Origin: MGBC163016 sp964518575
Lineage (GTDB): Bacteria; Actinomycetota; Coriobacteriia; Coriobacteriales; Eggerthellaceae
Length of the DNA stretch: 45,211 nucleotides
NCBI GenBank assembly: GCA_964518575.1
Contig: CAZFGW010000017.1
Span: 1 to 45,211, forward strand
Direction: 5' to 3'
Shown here: one piece after another, positions 7,642 through 16,625 of the stretch
Position numbering within the stretch: the first letter of the stretch is position 1
Layout: the number at the start of each line of letters is the position of its first letter
Made by a program: the position numbers and the translations under genes
Notes under the pieces: generated by a model
Seen by the model: only the letters and a program-made list of their open reading frames with translations
Told to the model about the DNA's origin: nothing
Database searches by the model: none

Positions 7642-8100
7642 ATGAGCATCAACAGAGTTGTGATCAGCGGAAATCTAACGCGCGATCCAGAAGTTCGCAG
7701 CACGGCATCCGGCATGCCCGTCATGTCGGTTGGCATCGCGGTGAATGATCGTCGCAAGAATTCGCAGACCGGCGAGTGGGAAGATTACGCCAACTTCATC
7801 GACTGCACGATGTTCGGCACGCGTGCTCAGAATATCGCCAACTATCTTTCCAAGGGAACCAAGGTGACCATTGAGGGAAAGCTTCGTTGGAGCCAGTGGG
7901 AGCGCGACGGACAGAAACGCAGCAAGATTGAAGTGATCATCGACGATATTGATTTCACGGGGAACCGCAACGGCGGGCAAGGTCAAACGGGAGCGTTCAA
8001 CAATTCGTCGTTCTCGAACAACGTTGCCGACTACAGCGCCCCGAGCACTCCTGTGATCGATACCTCTTCCTCGGTATACGACGAAGATATTCCGTTCTAG
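7642..8100 (+). CDS. ssb: single-stranded DNA-binding protein
   Basis: A 152-residue SSB. The OB-fold occupies residues about 1-105, with MSINRVVISGNLTRDPEVR at the start and the WEDYANFIDC and GRKVTIEGKLR-like (KGTKVTIEGKLRWSQW) strands. A short Gly/Asn/Gln-rich linker leads to the acidic C-terminal tip DEDIPF, the docking tail for DNA repair and replication partners. The position between rpsF and rpsR is typical of the replicative SSB of Gram-positive lineages. Confidence 0.97.
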   Translation: MSINRVVISGNLTRDPEVRSTASGMPVMSVGIAVNDRRKNSQTGEWEDYANFIDCTMFGTRAQNIANYLSKGTKVTIEGKLRWSQWERDGQKRSKIEVIIDDIDFTGNRNGGQGQTGAFNNSSFSNNVADYSAPSTPVIDTSSSVYDEDIPF

Positions 8101-8118
8101 GGAAAGTTTGAGGAAAAA

Positions 8119-8382
8119 ATGGCCGAATACGCAAAGCAGCCTCGTCGCAAGCAGTGCCAATTCTGCAAAGAGGACGCTGGGTTCGTGGATTACAAGGACA
8201 CCCAGATGCTGCGCAAATACACTACCGATCGCGGTAAGATCAAACCGCGTCGCGTGACCGGTGCCTGCAATCAGCATCAGCGCGATATTGCTAACGCAAT
8301 CAAAAGGGCGCGCGTGATGGCTCTGATTCCGTACTCTGTGCCGGCAGTCAGCGGACGTGGCGATCGCCGTCGCAACCGTTAA
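8119..8382 (+). CDS. rpsR: 30S ribosomal protein bS18
   Basis: An 87-residue bS18. The CxxC-containing N-terminus (RRKQCQFCKED) marks a zinc-type variant, with further conserved segments KYTTDRGKIKPRRVTGAC and HQRDIANAIKRARVMALIPY. The stop codon at 8380-8382 overlaps the Shine-Dalgarno of rplI (TAAGGAGG), consistent with translational coupling. Confidence 0.98.
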   Translation: MAEYAKQPRRKQCQFCKEDAGFVDYKDTQMLRKYTTDRGKIKPRRVTGACNQHQRDIANAIKRARVMALIPYSVPAVSGRGDRRRNR

Positions 8383-8392
8383 GGAGGCAGAC

Positions 8393-8989
8393 ATGGAAGT
8401 TATTCTTCTTAAAGAGCTCCGTGGACGGGGCGGCGAAGGCGACATCATCAACGTTGCGCGCGGTTTCGCGAACAACTACCTCTTGACCCAGGGCTATGCT
8501 GTCAAGGCAACCCCGGGCAATCTGAAGCAGCTCGAGCAGCGCAGGAAGAACATCGAGAAGCGCGAAGAGGTTCGTATCGCCGACGCGAACGCATTGGCGG
8601 AGAAGCTCAACGACGCATCGGTGCGCATCGTTGCTCAGGTTGGCGAAGAGGGTCAGCTGTTCGGATCTGTGACCGCTCCTATGATCGCTGAGGCTATCCA
8701 GGAGCAGTTCGAGATTCCGGTTGATCGTCGTCGCGTTGAGCTTGGTAAGCCGATCAAGCAGGTTGGTGAATACGACGTCGCCGTTGGTTTCTATCGTGAG
8801 ATCAAAGCGACCGTGAAAGTGGTCGTGACGGGTGACACCCTGGCGGACGCAGAAGCTGCCGCTGAAGAAGCTGGCGAAGCTGTTGTTGAGGCAATCGAAG
8901 AAGAGGTTGTCGAAGCAGCGGAGGAGACGGTAGCGGAGGCTGTAGCCGAGGAGATTGCCGAAGAGGTCGTCTCTGAGGAAACTGCATAA
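8393..8989 (+). CDS. rplI: 50S ribosomal protein bL9 with acidic C-terminal tail
   Basis: A bL9 of 198 residues against a usual length near 150. The N-terminal domain (MEVILLKELRGRGGEGDIINVARGFA), the long connecting helix and the C-terminal domain (to about residue 150, ending around IKATVKVVV) are normal. The remaining 45 or so residues are almost all Ala, Glu and Val in a pattern suggestive of an extended acidic helix. Start: ATG 8393, preceded by AAGGAGG overlapping the rpsR stop. A longer in-frame ORF from 8357 would run inside rpsR and was rejected. The stop overlaps the dnaB start (TAATG). Confidence 0.97.
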   Translation: MEVILLKELRGRGGEGDIINVARGFANNYLLTQGYAVKATPGNLKQLEQRRKNIEKREEVRIADANALAEKLNDASVRIVAQVGEEGQLFGSVTAPMIAEAIQEQFEIPVDRRRVELGKPIKQVGEYDVAVGFYREIKATVKVVVTGDTLADAEAAAEEAGEAVVEAIEEEVVEAAEETVAEAVAEEIAEEVVSEETA

Positions 8990-10401
8990 TGCCTGTTGAT
9001 ACAACAGGAACGAAGAACGAACGGACTGCGCCCGATGCTAAACGGGCGCAGCTTCCTCATGACATCGAAGCAGAGCAATCTGTTTTAGCGGCATGCCTTT
9101 TGAATGCGGAGGCGTGCGATGAACTTGTCGTCACGCTCAAGCCGGAAAACTTTTTCAGACCAGCCCATCGGACGATCTTCGAGAGCATCTACGAGATGGT
9201 TCGCGATGGACTCTCTCCCGATGTCATATCACTCGCTGACAAGCTCAAAGCAAAGGATCAACTTGAGTTCATTGGCGGTCGCATGTATCTGGTCGACCTT
9301 AATGCCAATACCTTTGCTTTGACCAATTGGCGCAGGCACGCCGAAATTGTCAAGCGAACTGCCATTCAGCGCGACCTCATCAAGGTGGCGGCTGAGATCA
9401 ATGCGCTTGCCTATGACGCCCCCGAGGACACCAATGATGTTGTCGGTGAGGCTGAGCAGGCGCTTTTCAAGGTGACCGAAAAGAGGGTCGCCTCCGACTT
9501 CCGACCGATGAGCCAACTCGTCGGCGGTGCATTTGAGGAACTCCAAGCCATCTCCGAGCGTGGCGATAACATCGTCGGCGTTCCCTCGGGCTTCACCGAT
9601 GTGGACAATCTCTTCCAAGGATTCCGCCCGGGTGATCTTGTCATCTTGGCAGCGCGTCCCGGCATCGGCAAGACCGCGTTCGCGCTCAACATCGCCGTGA
9701 ATGCTGCACGACTCGGTACTTCGGTAGCGTTTTTCTCGCTCGAAATGCCTGCAGAGCAGCTCACTCAAAGAATCCTCAGCTCCGAGGCGCGTGTCAGTTT
9801 GAGCAACGTGCGCGGCGGCAAGCTTTCCGAAGGTGACTGGGGCGAACTCTTCCGCGTTTCCAACATGCTGACGCAGCTTGATATCGCCATCGATGACACC
9901 CCGGGTCTTACGCTGTTGCAGGCACGTGCGAAAGCGCGACGCCAGATGCGCAAGATCGTCGGCACCGAGAAAAAAGGTTTGATTGTCATCGACTACCTGC
10001 AGCTCATGCAGCCCTCCGTGACGCGGCGTGACGGCAACCGCGCGGCAGAGGTTGGTGAAATCTCCCGCGGATTGAAGATCCTTGCCAAAGAGCTCAAGAT
10101 GCCCGTTATCGCTCTCTCGCAGCTCAACCGCGTTGCTGAGACGCGTACGAACAAGCGCCCTCAGCTCTCCGACCTGCGTGAGTCCGGCTCTATCGAGCAG
10201 GATGCGGATATCGTCATGTTCATCGACCGTTCGCGCGATGAGATGGAGGCTGCCGAAAGCGGGCGTCCGGAACTCGGACGCGCGGAGCTCATCGTCTCCA
10301 AGCACCGCAATGGCCCGATTCGCGATATTCCGCTTGCTTTCAATGCGGAGTTCACTAACTTCAACAACTTCATCGATGATTCCCGCGTAGGGTCGTTCTA
10401 G
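8989..10401 (+). CDS. dnaB: replicative DNA helicase DnaB
   Basis: A 470-residue replicative helicase, the usual length with no intein. The N-terminal helical domain starts at LPHDIEAEQSVLAACL (residues 22-37). The RecA-like domain holds the Walker A ARPGIGKT (222-229), the ETSMP-like FSLEMPAEQLTQR motif, the Walker B GLIVIDYLQLM and the arginine-containing DLRESGSIEQDADIVMFIDR motif. The ATG overlaps the rplI stop, so translation is probably coupled. The next gene starts 9 bases after the stop. Confidence 0.98.
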   Translation: MPVDTTGTKNERTAPDAKRAQLPHDIEAEQSVLAACLLNAEACDELVVTLKPENFFRPAHRTIFESIYEMVRDGLSPDVISLADKLKAKDQLEFIGGRMYLVDLNANTFALTNWRRHAEIVKRTAIQRDLIKVAAEINALAYDAPEDTNDVVGEAEQALFKVTEKRVASDFRPMSQLVGGAFEELQAISERGDNIVGVPSGFTDVDNLFQGFRPGDLVILAARPGIGKTAFALNIAVNAARLGTSVAFFSLEMPAEQLTQRILSSEARVSLSNVRGGKLSEGDWGELFRVSNMLTQLDIAIDDTPGLTLLQARAKARRQMRKIVGTEKKGLIVIDYLQLMQPSVTRRDGNRAAEVGEISRGLKILAKELKMPVIALSQLNRVAETRTNKRPQLSDLRESGSIEQDADIVMFIDRSRDEMEAAESGRPELGRAELIVSKHRNGPIRDIPLAFNAEFTNFNNFIDDSRVGSF

Positions 10402-10409
10402 GAATCTCC

Positions 10410-10880
10410 GTGGACGCGGCGAACGTTTCTCCAAGCTCTCGTGCCGACAAGCCTATGGCACCCGAGGGTGACACCGACGTTGCGGACGGCGCTGCCTCTA
10501 GTGCCTCCGGCGATTCCGGTGCTCCCGATACGGCAGGAGTCTCACACACCTCAAATGTTTCAAGCGAATCGGGCGCTTCGCCCCAAGGCCCCTTCGCCAC
10601 ACAAAACCACAGCAAGAGCGACGAGCTCGCGGTCCTTGAGATAACGGAGCGCATCAAAGCCGAGTCGCGCGTGCGCACCCACTATTATGTGAAGATTGCC
10701 GTGTCGGCATTTTTGTGCGCACTGCTTCTGATCATTGGGGTGCCCGTGTTCATGATCAGCCGTATGACGGGCAGCCTCTCCTATACGGCACTCGGTGTTG
10801 TGCTCGTCGGTTTCGGACTCATATTAGCCGTAGCCGTTCTCGTTCTTCTGTTTCGCCCGCCGTGGCGTAAAACAAACTAG
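10410..10880 (+). CDS. small two-helix membrane protein
   Basis: A 156-residue protein of unknown function with a GTG start and AGGA upstream. The first 75 residues are Ser/Ala/Gly/Asp-rich and probably disordered. They are followed by a short charged helix (AVLEITERIKAESRVRTH) and two transmembrane segments (KIAVSAFLCALLLIIGVPVF and YTALGVVLVGFGLILAVAVL), ending in a basic tip. It is placed 8 bases after dnaB and 39 before purA, so probably lies in the same transcript as dnaB. Confidence 0.7.
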   Translation: MDAANVSPSSRADKPMAPEGDTDVADGAASSASGDSGAPDTAGVSHTSNVSSESGASPQGPFATQNHSKSDELAVLEITERIKAESRVRTHYYVKIAVSAFLCALLLIIGVPVFMISRMTGSLSYTALGVVLVGFGLILAVAVLVLLFRPPWRKTN

Positions 10881-10919
10881 AATGTATTCATACTGCATCA
10901 TTTCACGAAAGGATCACAC

Positions 10920-12236
10920 ATGCCATCAACAGTTCTCGTTGGAACGCAATGGGGGGATGAAGGTAAAGGCAAGATCACCGATCTGATAGCCAGTGATTAT
11001 GATTACGTCGTCCGCTTCCAGGGCGGCAACAATGCCGGGCATACCGTCATCCATGGGGACACGAAGCTGGCGCTGCACCTGATGCCTTCGGGCGTTATGT
11101 ATGAGCAGGCTATCCCCGTTATCGGCAATGGCGTTGTGGTCGATCCGGGCGTGCTCGTTAAGGAAATGGCGCTTTTGGAAGCTGAGGGAATCAGTTGTGA
11201 GCGCCTGAAGATTTCCTGCGATGCCCACGTCATCATGCCGTATCACAAGGTGCTCGATGGCGCCGAAGAAAAGAAGCTGGGGAAGAACCAGATCGGTACG
11301 ACCAAGCGCGGCATCGGTCCGTGCTATCAGGATAAAGCGGCGCGCCGAGGCATCCGTATCCAGGATCTCATGGACGAGAAGATCTTCCGCCTGAAGGTGG
11401 AAAACGCGCTTTCCCAGAAGAACCCGATCCTGCAGAAGATTTACGGGCTGCAAACGTTCACGGTCGAGGAGATTTGCGACGAGTACCTGCCCTATGCGCG
11501 CATCCTGAAGCCGTTTATGGCAGAGACCGCTCAGCTTCTGAACGATGCGCTGCGCGAGGATGCGAATATCCTGTTCGAAGGCGCCCAAGGCACGATGCTC
11601 GATATCGACCACGGCACCTACCCCTACGTCACTTCTTCAAGTTGCTGTGCTGGCGGCGCATGCACGGGAACGGGCGTGGGTCCCACCGCGATCAACAAGG
11701 TGCTGGGCATTTGCAAGGCGTATGTCACCCGCGTGGGTGGCGGTCCTTTCCCCACGGAGCTCACGTTTCCCGAAGATGGCGGTTCGGGACAGGATGCCAT
11801 CGATGGCGAACTTCTGTGCTCGGCAGGTCATGAGTATGGTGTGACCACGGGACGCAAGCGTCGGTGCGGCTGGTTCGATGCTGTGATCGCACGGTACGCC
11901 GCCGAGGTTAACGGTCTTACCGACATCGCGCTCACCAAGCTCGATGTGCTCTCCGAATTCGACACGATTAAAGTATGCGTTGCCTACGAATGTGACGGCG
12001 AGCGCTACGAGTATTTCCCCATGCAGCAATCGGTGCTCTTCCATGCGTGTCCGGTATATGAGGAGCTTCCGGGCTGGCGCGGCGAGGACATCACGGGCTG
12101 CCGGAATTATGACGAACTTCCGGAGAACACCCGGAAATATATCGAATATCTCGAACAACTCGTCGGTGTGCCGATGAGTATCATCAGCGTTGGTCCCGAT
12201 CGGGATCAGACGATATTCCGCTCGTGGAATCAATAG
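10920..12236 (+). CDS. purA: adenylosuccinate synthetase
   Basis: A 438-residue PurA, catalysing the GTP-dependent joining of IMP and aspartate in AMP synthesis. The N-terminal GTQWGDEGKGKITDLIA contains the P-loop and catalytic Asp; GNNAGHT follows with the catalytic His. GTTKRGIGP, FEGAQGTMLDIDHGTYP, the GVGP loop and TGRKRRCGWFD are also visible. Start at ATG 10920 with GAAAGGATCA upstream. purD follows 29 bases downstream, forming a purine pair. Confidence 0.98.
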   Translation: MPSTVLVGTQWGDEGKGKITDLIASDYDYVVRFQGGNNAGHTVIHGDTKLALHLMPSGVMYEQAIPVIGNGVVVDPGVLVKEMALLEAEGISCERLKISCDAHVIMPYHKVLDGAEEKKLGKNQIGTTKRGIGPCYQDKAARRGIRIQDLMDEKIFRLKVENALSQKNPILQKIYGLQTFTVEEICDEYLPYARILKPFMAETAQLLNDALREDANILFEGAQGTMLDIDHGTYPYVTSSSCCAGGACTGTGVGPTAINKVLGICKAYVTRVGGGPFPTELTFPEDGGSGQDAIDGELLCSAGHEYGVTTGRKRRCGWFDAVIARYAAEVNGLTDIALTKLDVLSEFDTIKVCVAYECDGERYEYFPMQQSVLFHACPVYEELPGWRGEDITGCRNYDELPENTRKYIEYLEQLVGVPMSIISVGPDRDQTIFRSWNQ

Positions 12237-12265
12237 TTCGACCAGGAAACACGGAAGGGCGAAAG

Positions 12266-13558
12266 ATGAACATTCTCGTTCTGGGAAGCGGCGGTAGAGA
12301 GCACGCAATCACCTGGGCGCTTGCCAGCTCGCCACGAACCGAAGCGCTCTATGTTGCGCCAGGCAATGGCGGCACCGATGGCATGGCGCTGGCATCAGGG
12401 GGAACAACGAGCAATGTTGTGCTCGACATCATGGATGCGGAGGCGATCGGGTCATTCGCCCATGACCATAACGTTGACATGGTCGTGATCGGTCCGGAAG
12501 CACCGCTCGTTGAAGGTGTTGCGGATGCGCTGCGGGCGCGCGGGCTTAAGGTGTTTGGTCCGAATGCGCAGGAGGCGCTGCTCGAGGGGTCGAAGTCCTA
12601 TTCGAAGGCATTCATGGATGAGCACGGCATTCCAACGGCTGCCTACGCGAAGTTCGACAATGCCGATGAAGCATGCGCCTATGTGTCCGAACAGGGTGCC
12701 CCCATCGTCGTGAAGGCGGATGGTCTTGCCGCGGGCAAGGGCGTTGTTGTTGCTGAGACGGTTGACGAGGCGCTCGCTGCGGTCAAGGCATGTTTCGAGG
12801 GCGCGTTCGGCGATGCGGGATCATCGGTCGTTATCGAGGAATGCATGACCGGCCCCGAATGCTCCATGCTTTCGTTTGTCACGGGAGGCAAGAGCTTCCC
12901 CATGGCTCCTTCGCAGGATCACAAGCGCGCTTTCGACGGCGATGAAGGTCCCAACACCGGTGGTATGGGTGTGTATTCGCCCGTGCCCATCGTGACTGAT
13001 GAGGAAATGGACAGCATGGTTGCCATCATGGAGAATGCTGCGGCGTGCGTTCCGGAATATAAAGGAACGCTCTACGGTGGATTCATGCTGACACTGCAAG
13101 GTCCGAAGATCGTTGAGTTCAACGTGCGTTTTGGTGATCCGGAAACCCAGGTTGTTCTGCCCCGGCTCGAAAGCGATCTTGTTGATGTCATGGAAGCGGT
13201 CGCTGACGGGCGCGCCGAGGACATCGCGCTTTCGTGGGCGGATAAATGGGCGGTCTGTGTCGTCCTTGCCAGCGAGGGCTATCCAGGCGCATATGAAAAG
13301 GGCAAGGTTATTCTCGGTGTCGAAGATGCCGAGGAGCTGCCCGGTGTTATCGTGTTCCATGCGGGAACCACACGCAACGCCGATGGCGAGTTGCTGACTG
13401 CGGGCGGTCGTGTCCTGAACGTTGTCGCACTCGGAGATTCTTTCGAAGCTGCGCGCGATCGTGCCTACGAGGCATGCGACGCGATCACCTTCGAGGGAAA
13501 GCAGTTCCGCCACGATATCGGCTTGAAGGCGCTGGCGGGAAGAGACTCCTGGAATTAG
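12266..13558 (+). CDS. purD: phosphoribosylamine--glycine ligase
   Basis: A 430-residue GARS, an ATP-grasp enzyme for the second step of purine synthesis. N-terminal MNILVLGSGGREHAITWAL (nucleotide-like fold), GPEAPLVEGVAD, the ATP-grasp lysine region IVVKADGLAAGKGVVVAET, and the metal-binding EFNVRFGDPETQ are all present. The ATG at 12266 is used; the upstream in-frame extension to 12224 overlaps purA and has no family match. Confidence 0.98.
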   Translation: MNILVLGSGGREHAITWALASSPRTEALYVAPGNGGTDGMALASGGTTSNVVLDIMDAEAIGSFAHDHNVDMVVIGPEAPLVEGVADALRARGLKVFGPNAQEALLEGSKSYSKAFMDEHGIPTAAYAKFDNADEACAYVSEQGAPIVVKADGLAAGKGVVVAETVDEALAAVKACFEGAFGDAGSSVVIEECMTGPECSMLSFVTGGKSFPMAPSQDHKRAFDGDEGPNTGGMGVYSPVPIVTDEEMDSMVAIMENAAACVPEYKGTLYGGFMLTLQGPKIVEFNVRFGDPETQVVLPRLESDLVDVMEAVADGRAEDIALSWADKWAVCVVLASEGYPGAYEKGKVILGVEDAEELPGVIVFHAGTTRNADGELLTAGGRVLNVVALGDSFEAARDRAYEACDAITFEGKQFRHDIGLKALAGRDSWN

Positions 13559-13620
13559 AGGCACCCAGAGTGCGGTCGCGTCCTTGACCGATCGCTCATC
13601 CGGGGGAAAGGTGTGCTGAG

Positions 13621-14958
13621 TTGCTTTCCGAACGATTGCTTTCAGAGGCGGTGAAGGTCTGCAGCAGGGAATACCTGAAGCTTGACCCGTGCGAGCAGTC
13701 CATGATGCCCGCTCCCAAGCCCGATCAGGCGTACATGTTGTATATGCATGTCCCCTTCTGCGAGCGGCTCTGTCCGTATTGTTCGTTCAACCGCTTCCCC
13801 TTCGACAAAGATCGCGCGAAGCCCTACTTCGAGAACATGCGCAAGGAAATGCTCATGCTGAAGGATCTCGGGTACGACTTCGAGAGCGTCTACATTGGTG
13901 GAGGGACTCCCACGATCATGATCGATGAGCTGTGCGAAACGATCGACCTTGCGCGCGATACATTCCACATCAAAGAGGTTTCAAGCGAAACGAATCCCAA
14001 CCATCTGACGTTTCCCTATCTTGAGAAGCTGAAGGGGAGGGTGCAGCGTCTTTCGGTGGGCGTCCAGAGCTTCGACGACGGTCTGCTCAAGCAGATGGAT
14101 CGGTACGACAAGTATGGAAGCGGCGACGAAATCATGGAGCGCATCGCGTTCGCCACGCCATATTTCATCTCCATGAACGCGGATATGATCTTCAACTTCC
14201 CCGCTCAAACCGAGGACATCCTGATCTCGGATATCGAGCGCGTCATTGCTTCGGGGGCAAGCCAGACGACGTTTTATCCGTTGATGGCGTCGCCGAGTGT
14301 GCAGCGGTCGATGGCGAAGACGGTCGGGCGTGTGGATTATCGACGCGAAGAGGAGTTCTACCGGATTATCTGCGAGCTTCTTGTTGATACCGGGGCGTTC
14401 GAGTTCGGATCCGCGTGGACGTTCAACCGCGTGCGTCCCGCCTTGGGGACAGACGATCTCACGGATGAGGTCTTCCGCGCAGGCGATCAAGCACCGATGA
14501 TCGACGAGTACGTCGTTGATTACGAGGAGTATCCCGCTATCGGTTCGGGTGGTCTGACCTATCTTGACGGCAATCTTTTCGTGAACACGTTCTCGGTCAC
14601 CGATTACAACCAGGCGATCGAAGCGGGGCGGATGTCGCTTATGGGATGCACGAAGTTCAGTCTGCATGATCGGATGCGCTATCGTTTCATGATGCAGCTG
14701 TTCGGGCTGCGCCTTGACAAGCGCGCATTCGAACGCGATTTTGGAATGAGCATTGAGCGGGGGCTGCCCTTGGAGATGGCGTTCATGCGCATGGCGGGTG
14801 CGTTCGCTACCGACAACGACGAGGAGCTGACTTTGACCGACAAGGGCAGATACTTGACCGTGGTCATGATGCGCCAGTTCTTCATCGGTGTGAACAATGT
14901 GCGCGATCAGGCTCGCGAGGCATTGACCGGCGAAGAGCGGGAGTTGATCTTTGGCTAG
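13621..14958 (+). CDS. radical SAM protein, HemW/coproporphyrinogen oxidase-like
   Basis: A 445-residue radical SAM enzyme of the HemN/HemW-like group. The CxxxCxxC cluster motif is C47, C51 and C54 (HVPFCERLCPYCSF), followed by SVYIGGGTPT, SSETNPNHL and LSVGVQSFDDGLLKQM, all typical of this group. A C-terminal winged-helix-like part follows (LFGLRLDKRAFERDFG, ELTLTDKGRYLTVVMMRQF). It could be a heme chaperone or a specialised oxidase; the sequence does not decide. The start is TTG 13621, with GGGGGAAAGG about 9 bases upstream; a rare start codon. It overlaps the prepilin peptidase gene by 8 bases. Confidence 0.8.
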   Translation: MLSERLLSEAVKVCSREYLKLDPCEQSMMPAPKPDQAYMLYMHVPFCERLCPYCSFNRFPFDKDRAKPYFENMRKEMLMLKDLGYDFESVYIGGGTPTIMIDELCETIDLARDTFHIKEVSSETNPNHLTFPYLEKLKGRVQRLSVGVQSFDDGLLKQMDRYDKYGSGDEIMERIAFATPYFISMNADMIFNFPAQTEDILISDIERVIASGASQTTFYPLMASPSVQRSMAKTVGRVDYRREEEFYRIICELLVDTGAFEFGSAWTFNRVRPALGTDDLTDEVFRAGDQAPMIDEYVVDYEEYPAIGSGGLTYLDGNLFVNTFSVTDYNQAIEAGRMSLMGCTKFSLHDRMRYRFMMQLFGLRLDKRAFERDFGMSIERGLPLEMAFMRMAGAFATDNDEELTLTDKGRYLTVVMMRQFFIGVNNVRDQAREALTGEERELIFG

Positions 14959-15517
14959 CGCCGCCGACATCGTCACCCTCGTTGTCTATGGCGCATTCGT
15001 TGCCGTTCTCATTTACATCAGTTACCAAGATCAAAAAACACGGCGTATCTCTCTGGTGTCTTTGATCGTTCTTGCAGGTCTTTGGCTTACATGGATGGTC
15101 GTTTTGATGATCATGTGGTTGATCGCGGGCATTCCCTTCGGCGAGATCTTCGTCACAACCGCGCCTTTCGGTGGCATGAGTTTCTTTAAAGGGTTGATCT
15201 CGGGAATCATCTTTGGAGTCGTGAGCCTTGTATTCACCCTCGTGTTCGAGTCTGCGACCGGCGGGTTCGGCATGGGTGGTGGCGATATCAAGTTGATTGC
15301 GGTGACGGCGCTGTTTATGGGATGGGAGCGCGAATTGGTCGCCATTTTGCTCGCATGCATCATCGCGCTCATTCAGAATCGGTTCATGCAGAAGAAACCG
15401 CAGCGACGGAATTCCTCGCATCGTGAGTCGCGTGTGTCCCAGCAGACCTTCGCATTTGGTCCGGCAATCTGCGCGGGATGCTCTATCATGCTTGTATTGG
15501 GCATGGTGGGAGCATGA
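14951..15517 (+). CDS. A24 family prepilin peptidase
   Basis: A 188-residue membrane aspartyl protease of the type IV prepilin peptidase family (short form without the N-methyltransferase domain). It would cleave prepilin-like leaders at the inner face of the membrane. The two catalytic aspartates are D27 (ISYQDQKTRRI) and D112 (GMGGGDIKL). About six hydrophobic helices are present. The TTG start at 14951 overlaps the end of the radical SAM gene. No pilin or secretion ATPase genes are in the window, so its substrates are elsewhere. Confidence 0.85.
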   Translation: MASAADIVTLVVYGAFVAVLIYISYQDQKTRRISLVSLIVLAGLWLTWMVVLMIMWLIAGIPFGEIFVTTAPFGGMSFFKGLISGIIFGVVSLVFTLVFESATGGFGMGGGDIKLIAVTALFMGWERELVAILLACIIALIQNRFMQKKPQRRNSSHRESRVSQQTFAFGPAICAGCSIMLVLGMVGA

Positions 15518-15550
15518 TGCATCCGCGCGGCGCCGAAAGGGTAATTGTGC

Positions 15551-15579
15551 TTGCGTTAATGGGCGTTCAAAGCTAGAAT
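15551..15579 (+). promoter_or_regulatory. promoter of tRNA-Phe
   Basis: TTGCGT (15551-15556), a 17-base spacer and TAGAAT (15574-15579), about 30 bases before the tRNA 5' end. Confidence 0.65.
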
Positions 15580-15608
15580 ATTCAACCGCACCGATTTCCG
15601 GGGCATAC

Positions 15609-15684
15609 GGTCGGGTAGCTCAGTTGGTAGAGCAGCGGACTGAAAATCCGCGTGCCGAGGGTTCAAGTCCCCCTCCGACCACCA
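15609..15684 (+). tRNA. tRNA-Phe (GAA)
   Basis: Acceptor GGTCGGG pairs with TCCGACC (one G-T pair). The D-arm TAGCTCAGTTGGTAGAGC, an anticodon loop with GAA, T-arm GAGGGTTCAAGTCCCCC, discriminator A and encoded CCA are present. Confidence 0.97.
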
Positions 15685-15691
15685 TGAATTT

Positions 15692-15722
15692 GAAAGACTC
15701 CCTGTTCAGGGAGTCTTTTTTG
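15692..15722 (+). terminator. terminator after tRNA-Phe
   Basis: AAGACTCCCTG-TT-CAGGGAGTCTT followed by TTTT: a long perfect stem with a T tract. Confidence 0.9.
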
Positions 15723-15997
15723 TGTTGTCGGGAGTTGATAGGTGAATCGCAATATTGAATGCAACACCTCGTTCGGGGTTGGTTCACCGTTATACCCGGG
15801 CGGGCATTCGCCCGCAAAAAACCTACATTCATGCCTGCGGTATCAACCCTGATTACCGTCCATTCCGTTTTCGCATGAATGTCTTTTATTCATGACCGAA
15901 CGCGGTAAACCCGCTCGCGTCCGGTCATATCATCCCAACCTGCAATATCGCCTGGTTGTTCCGTGACCCCGGTGACCGTATCTGGATGATAGAACAT
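15723..15997. other. intergenic spacer, no gene seen
   Basis: No supported reading frame. A small hairpin GCGGGC-ATTC-GCCCGC lies near 15800-15815, and the text around 15840-15960 contains degenerate inverted repeats (CATGAATG/CATTCATG type), without a clear assignment. Confidence 0.3.
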
Positions 15998-16185
15998 ATT
16001 AATCAAGGGAATCGTTCAGGTGGACGTTGGGGCGAGATTCATCTCGCCCGCCACTGTAACAACCCCGATCATGAAACATCGGGCAATCCCGTAACACCAT
16101 CGTTGATCCTCAAAACGGAACAACCTCAATCCCGCAACCTTAGCGGACGAGATAAATCTCGTCCCAACGTCGATACCCAATCATT
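15998..16185 (+). repeat. R element copy 2
   Basis: A full copy. The left arm GGGGCGAGATTCATCTCGCCC lies at about 16029-16050, and the right arm GGACGAGATAAATCTCGTCC at about 16144-16164. The right arm differs from the left at matching stem positions (G-C replaced by A-T), so the hairpin is kept. Flanks TCAGGTGGACGT and CAACGTCGATACCCAATC match the family. Confidence 0.9.
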
Positions 16186-16282
16186 ATCCAAATTGAACCA
16201 TTTCTGGTCACGGTTTGTTCATCCCTGCGTCTATGCCCAAGCATCATCGGAATCGAATCATCTACCGTCACGGTTGGTTTAT
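16168..16282 (+). repeat. two tandem tail units after R copy 2
   Basis: Starting from CGTCGATACCCAATCATTAT and again from CGTCTATGCCCAAGCATCAT, two units of about 60 bases run in tandem. Each contains CCAA-CAT-ATC, GAATYGAAYCAT and GGTCACGGTT. The same unit follows R copy 6. Confidence 0.65.
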
Positions 16283-16382
16283 TGTAGAACTTGAATGTAT
16301 CAAAATTATTGCAAAATAAAGCTAAACTAAACAAAATAAATTAATCTGAAATAAAATGCAGATATATCAAAAGGAGGTCATC

Positions 16383-16625
16383 ATGGCGAAGACTCAGTTT
16401 GCGACACGAGTGGAAGAAGATCAGGCTGTGATGTTCAAGAGCATCACCACGCGGTTAGGAACTACTCCTGCAGATGCGCTTCGCATGTTTGTGAGTGCAT
16501 TTAACGAGGCAGGAGGCTTTCCTTTTGACGTACGCGTTGCGCGACCCCCGAGAGTTGAGGCTTTTGACAGCGAAGAGGATGCCATAAGGTTTGCGAGCGA
16601 ACTTGCTCTGGAGACTGCTCGATGA
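16383..16625 (+). CDS. RelB/DinJ-family antitoxin
   Basis: An 80-residue protein with the RelB/DinJ antitoxin pattern: an N-terminal ribbon-helix-helix (MAKTQFATRVEEDQAVMFKSI) and the conserved GTTPADALRMFVSAFNEAGG followed by FPFDV. The C-terminal, acidic half is the expected toxin-neutralising region. It probably also represses its own operon. AAAAGGAGGTCATC gives a strong ribosome binding site for ATG 16383. It is coupled by an ATGA overlap to a MazF-type toxin rather than the RelE-type partner usual for this family. The upstream DNA is AT-rich relative to its neighbours. Confidence 0.85.
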   Translation: MAKTQFATRVEEDQAVMFKSITTRLGTTPADALRMFVSAFNEAGGFPFDVRVARPPRVEAFDSEEDAIRFASELALETAR

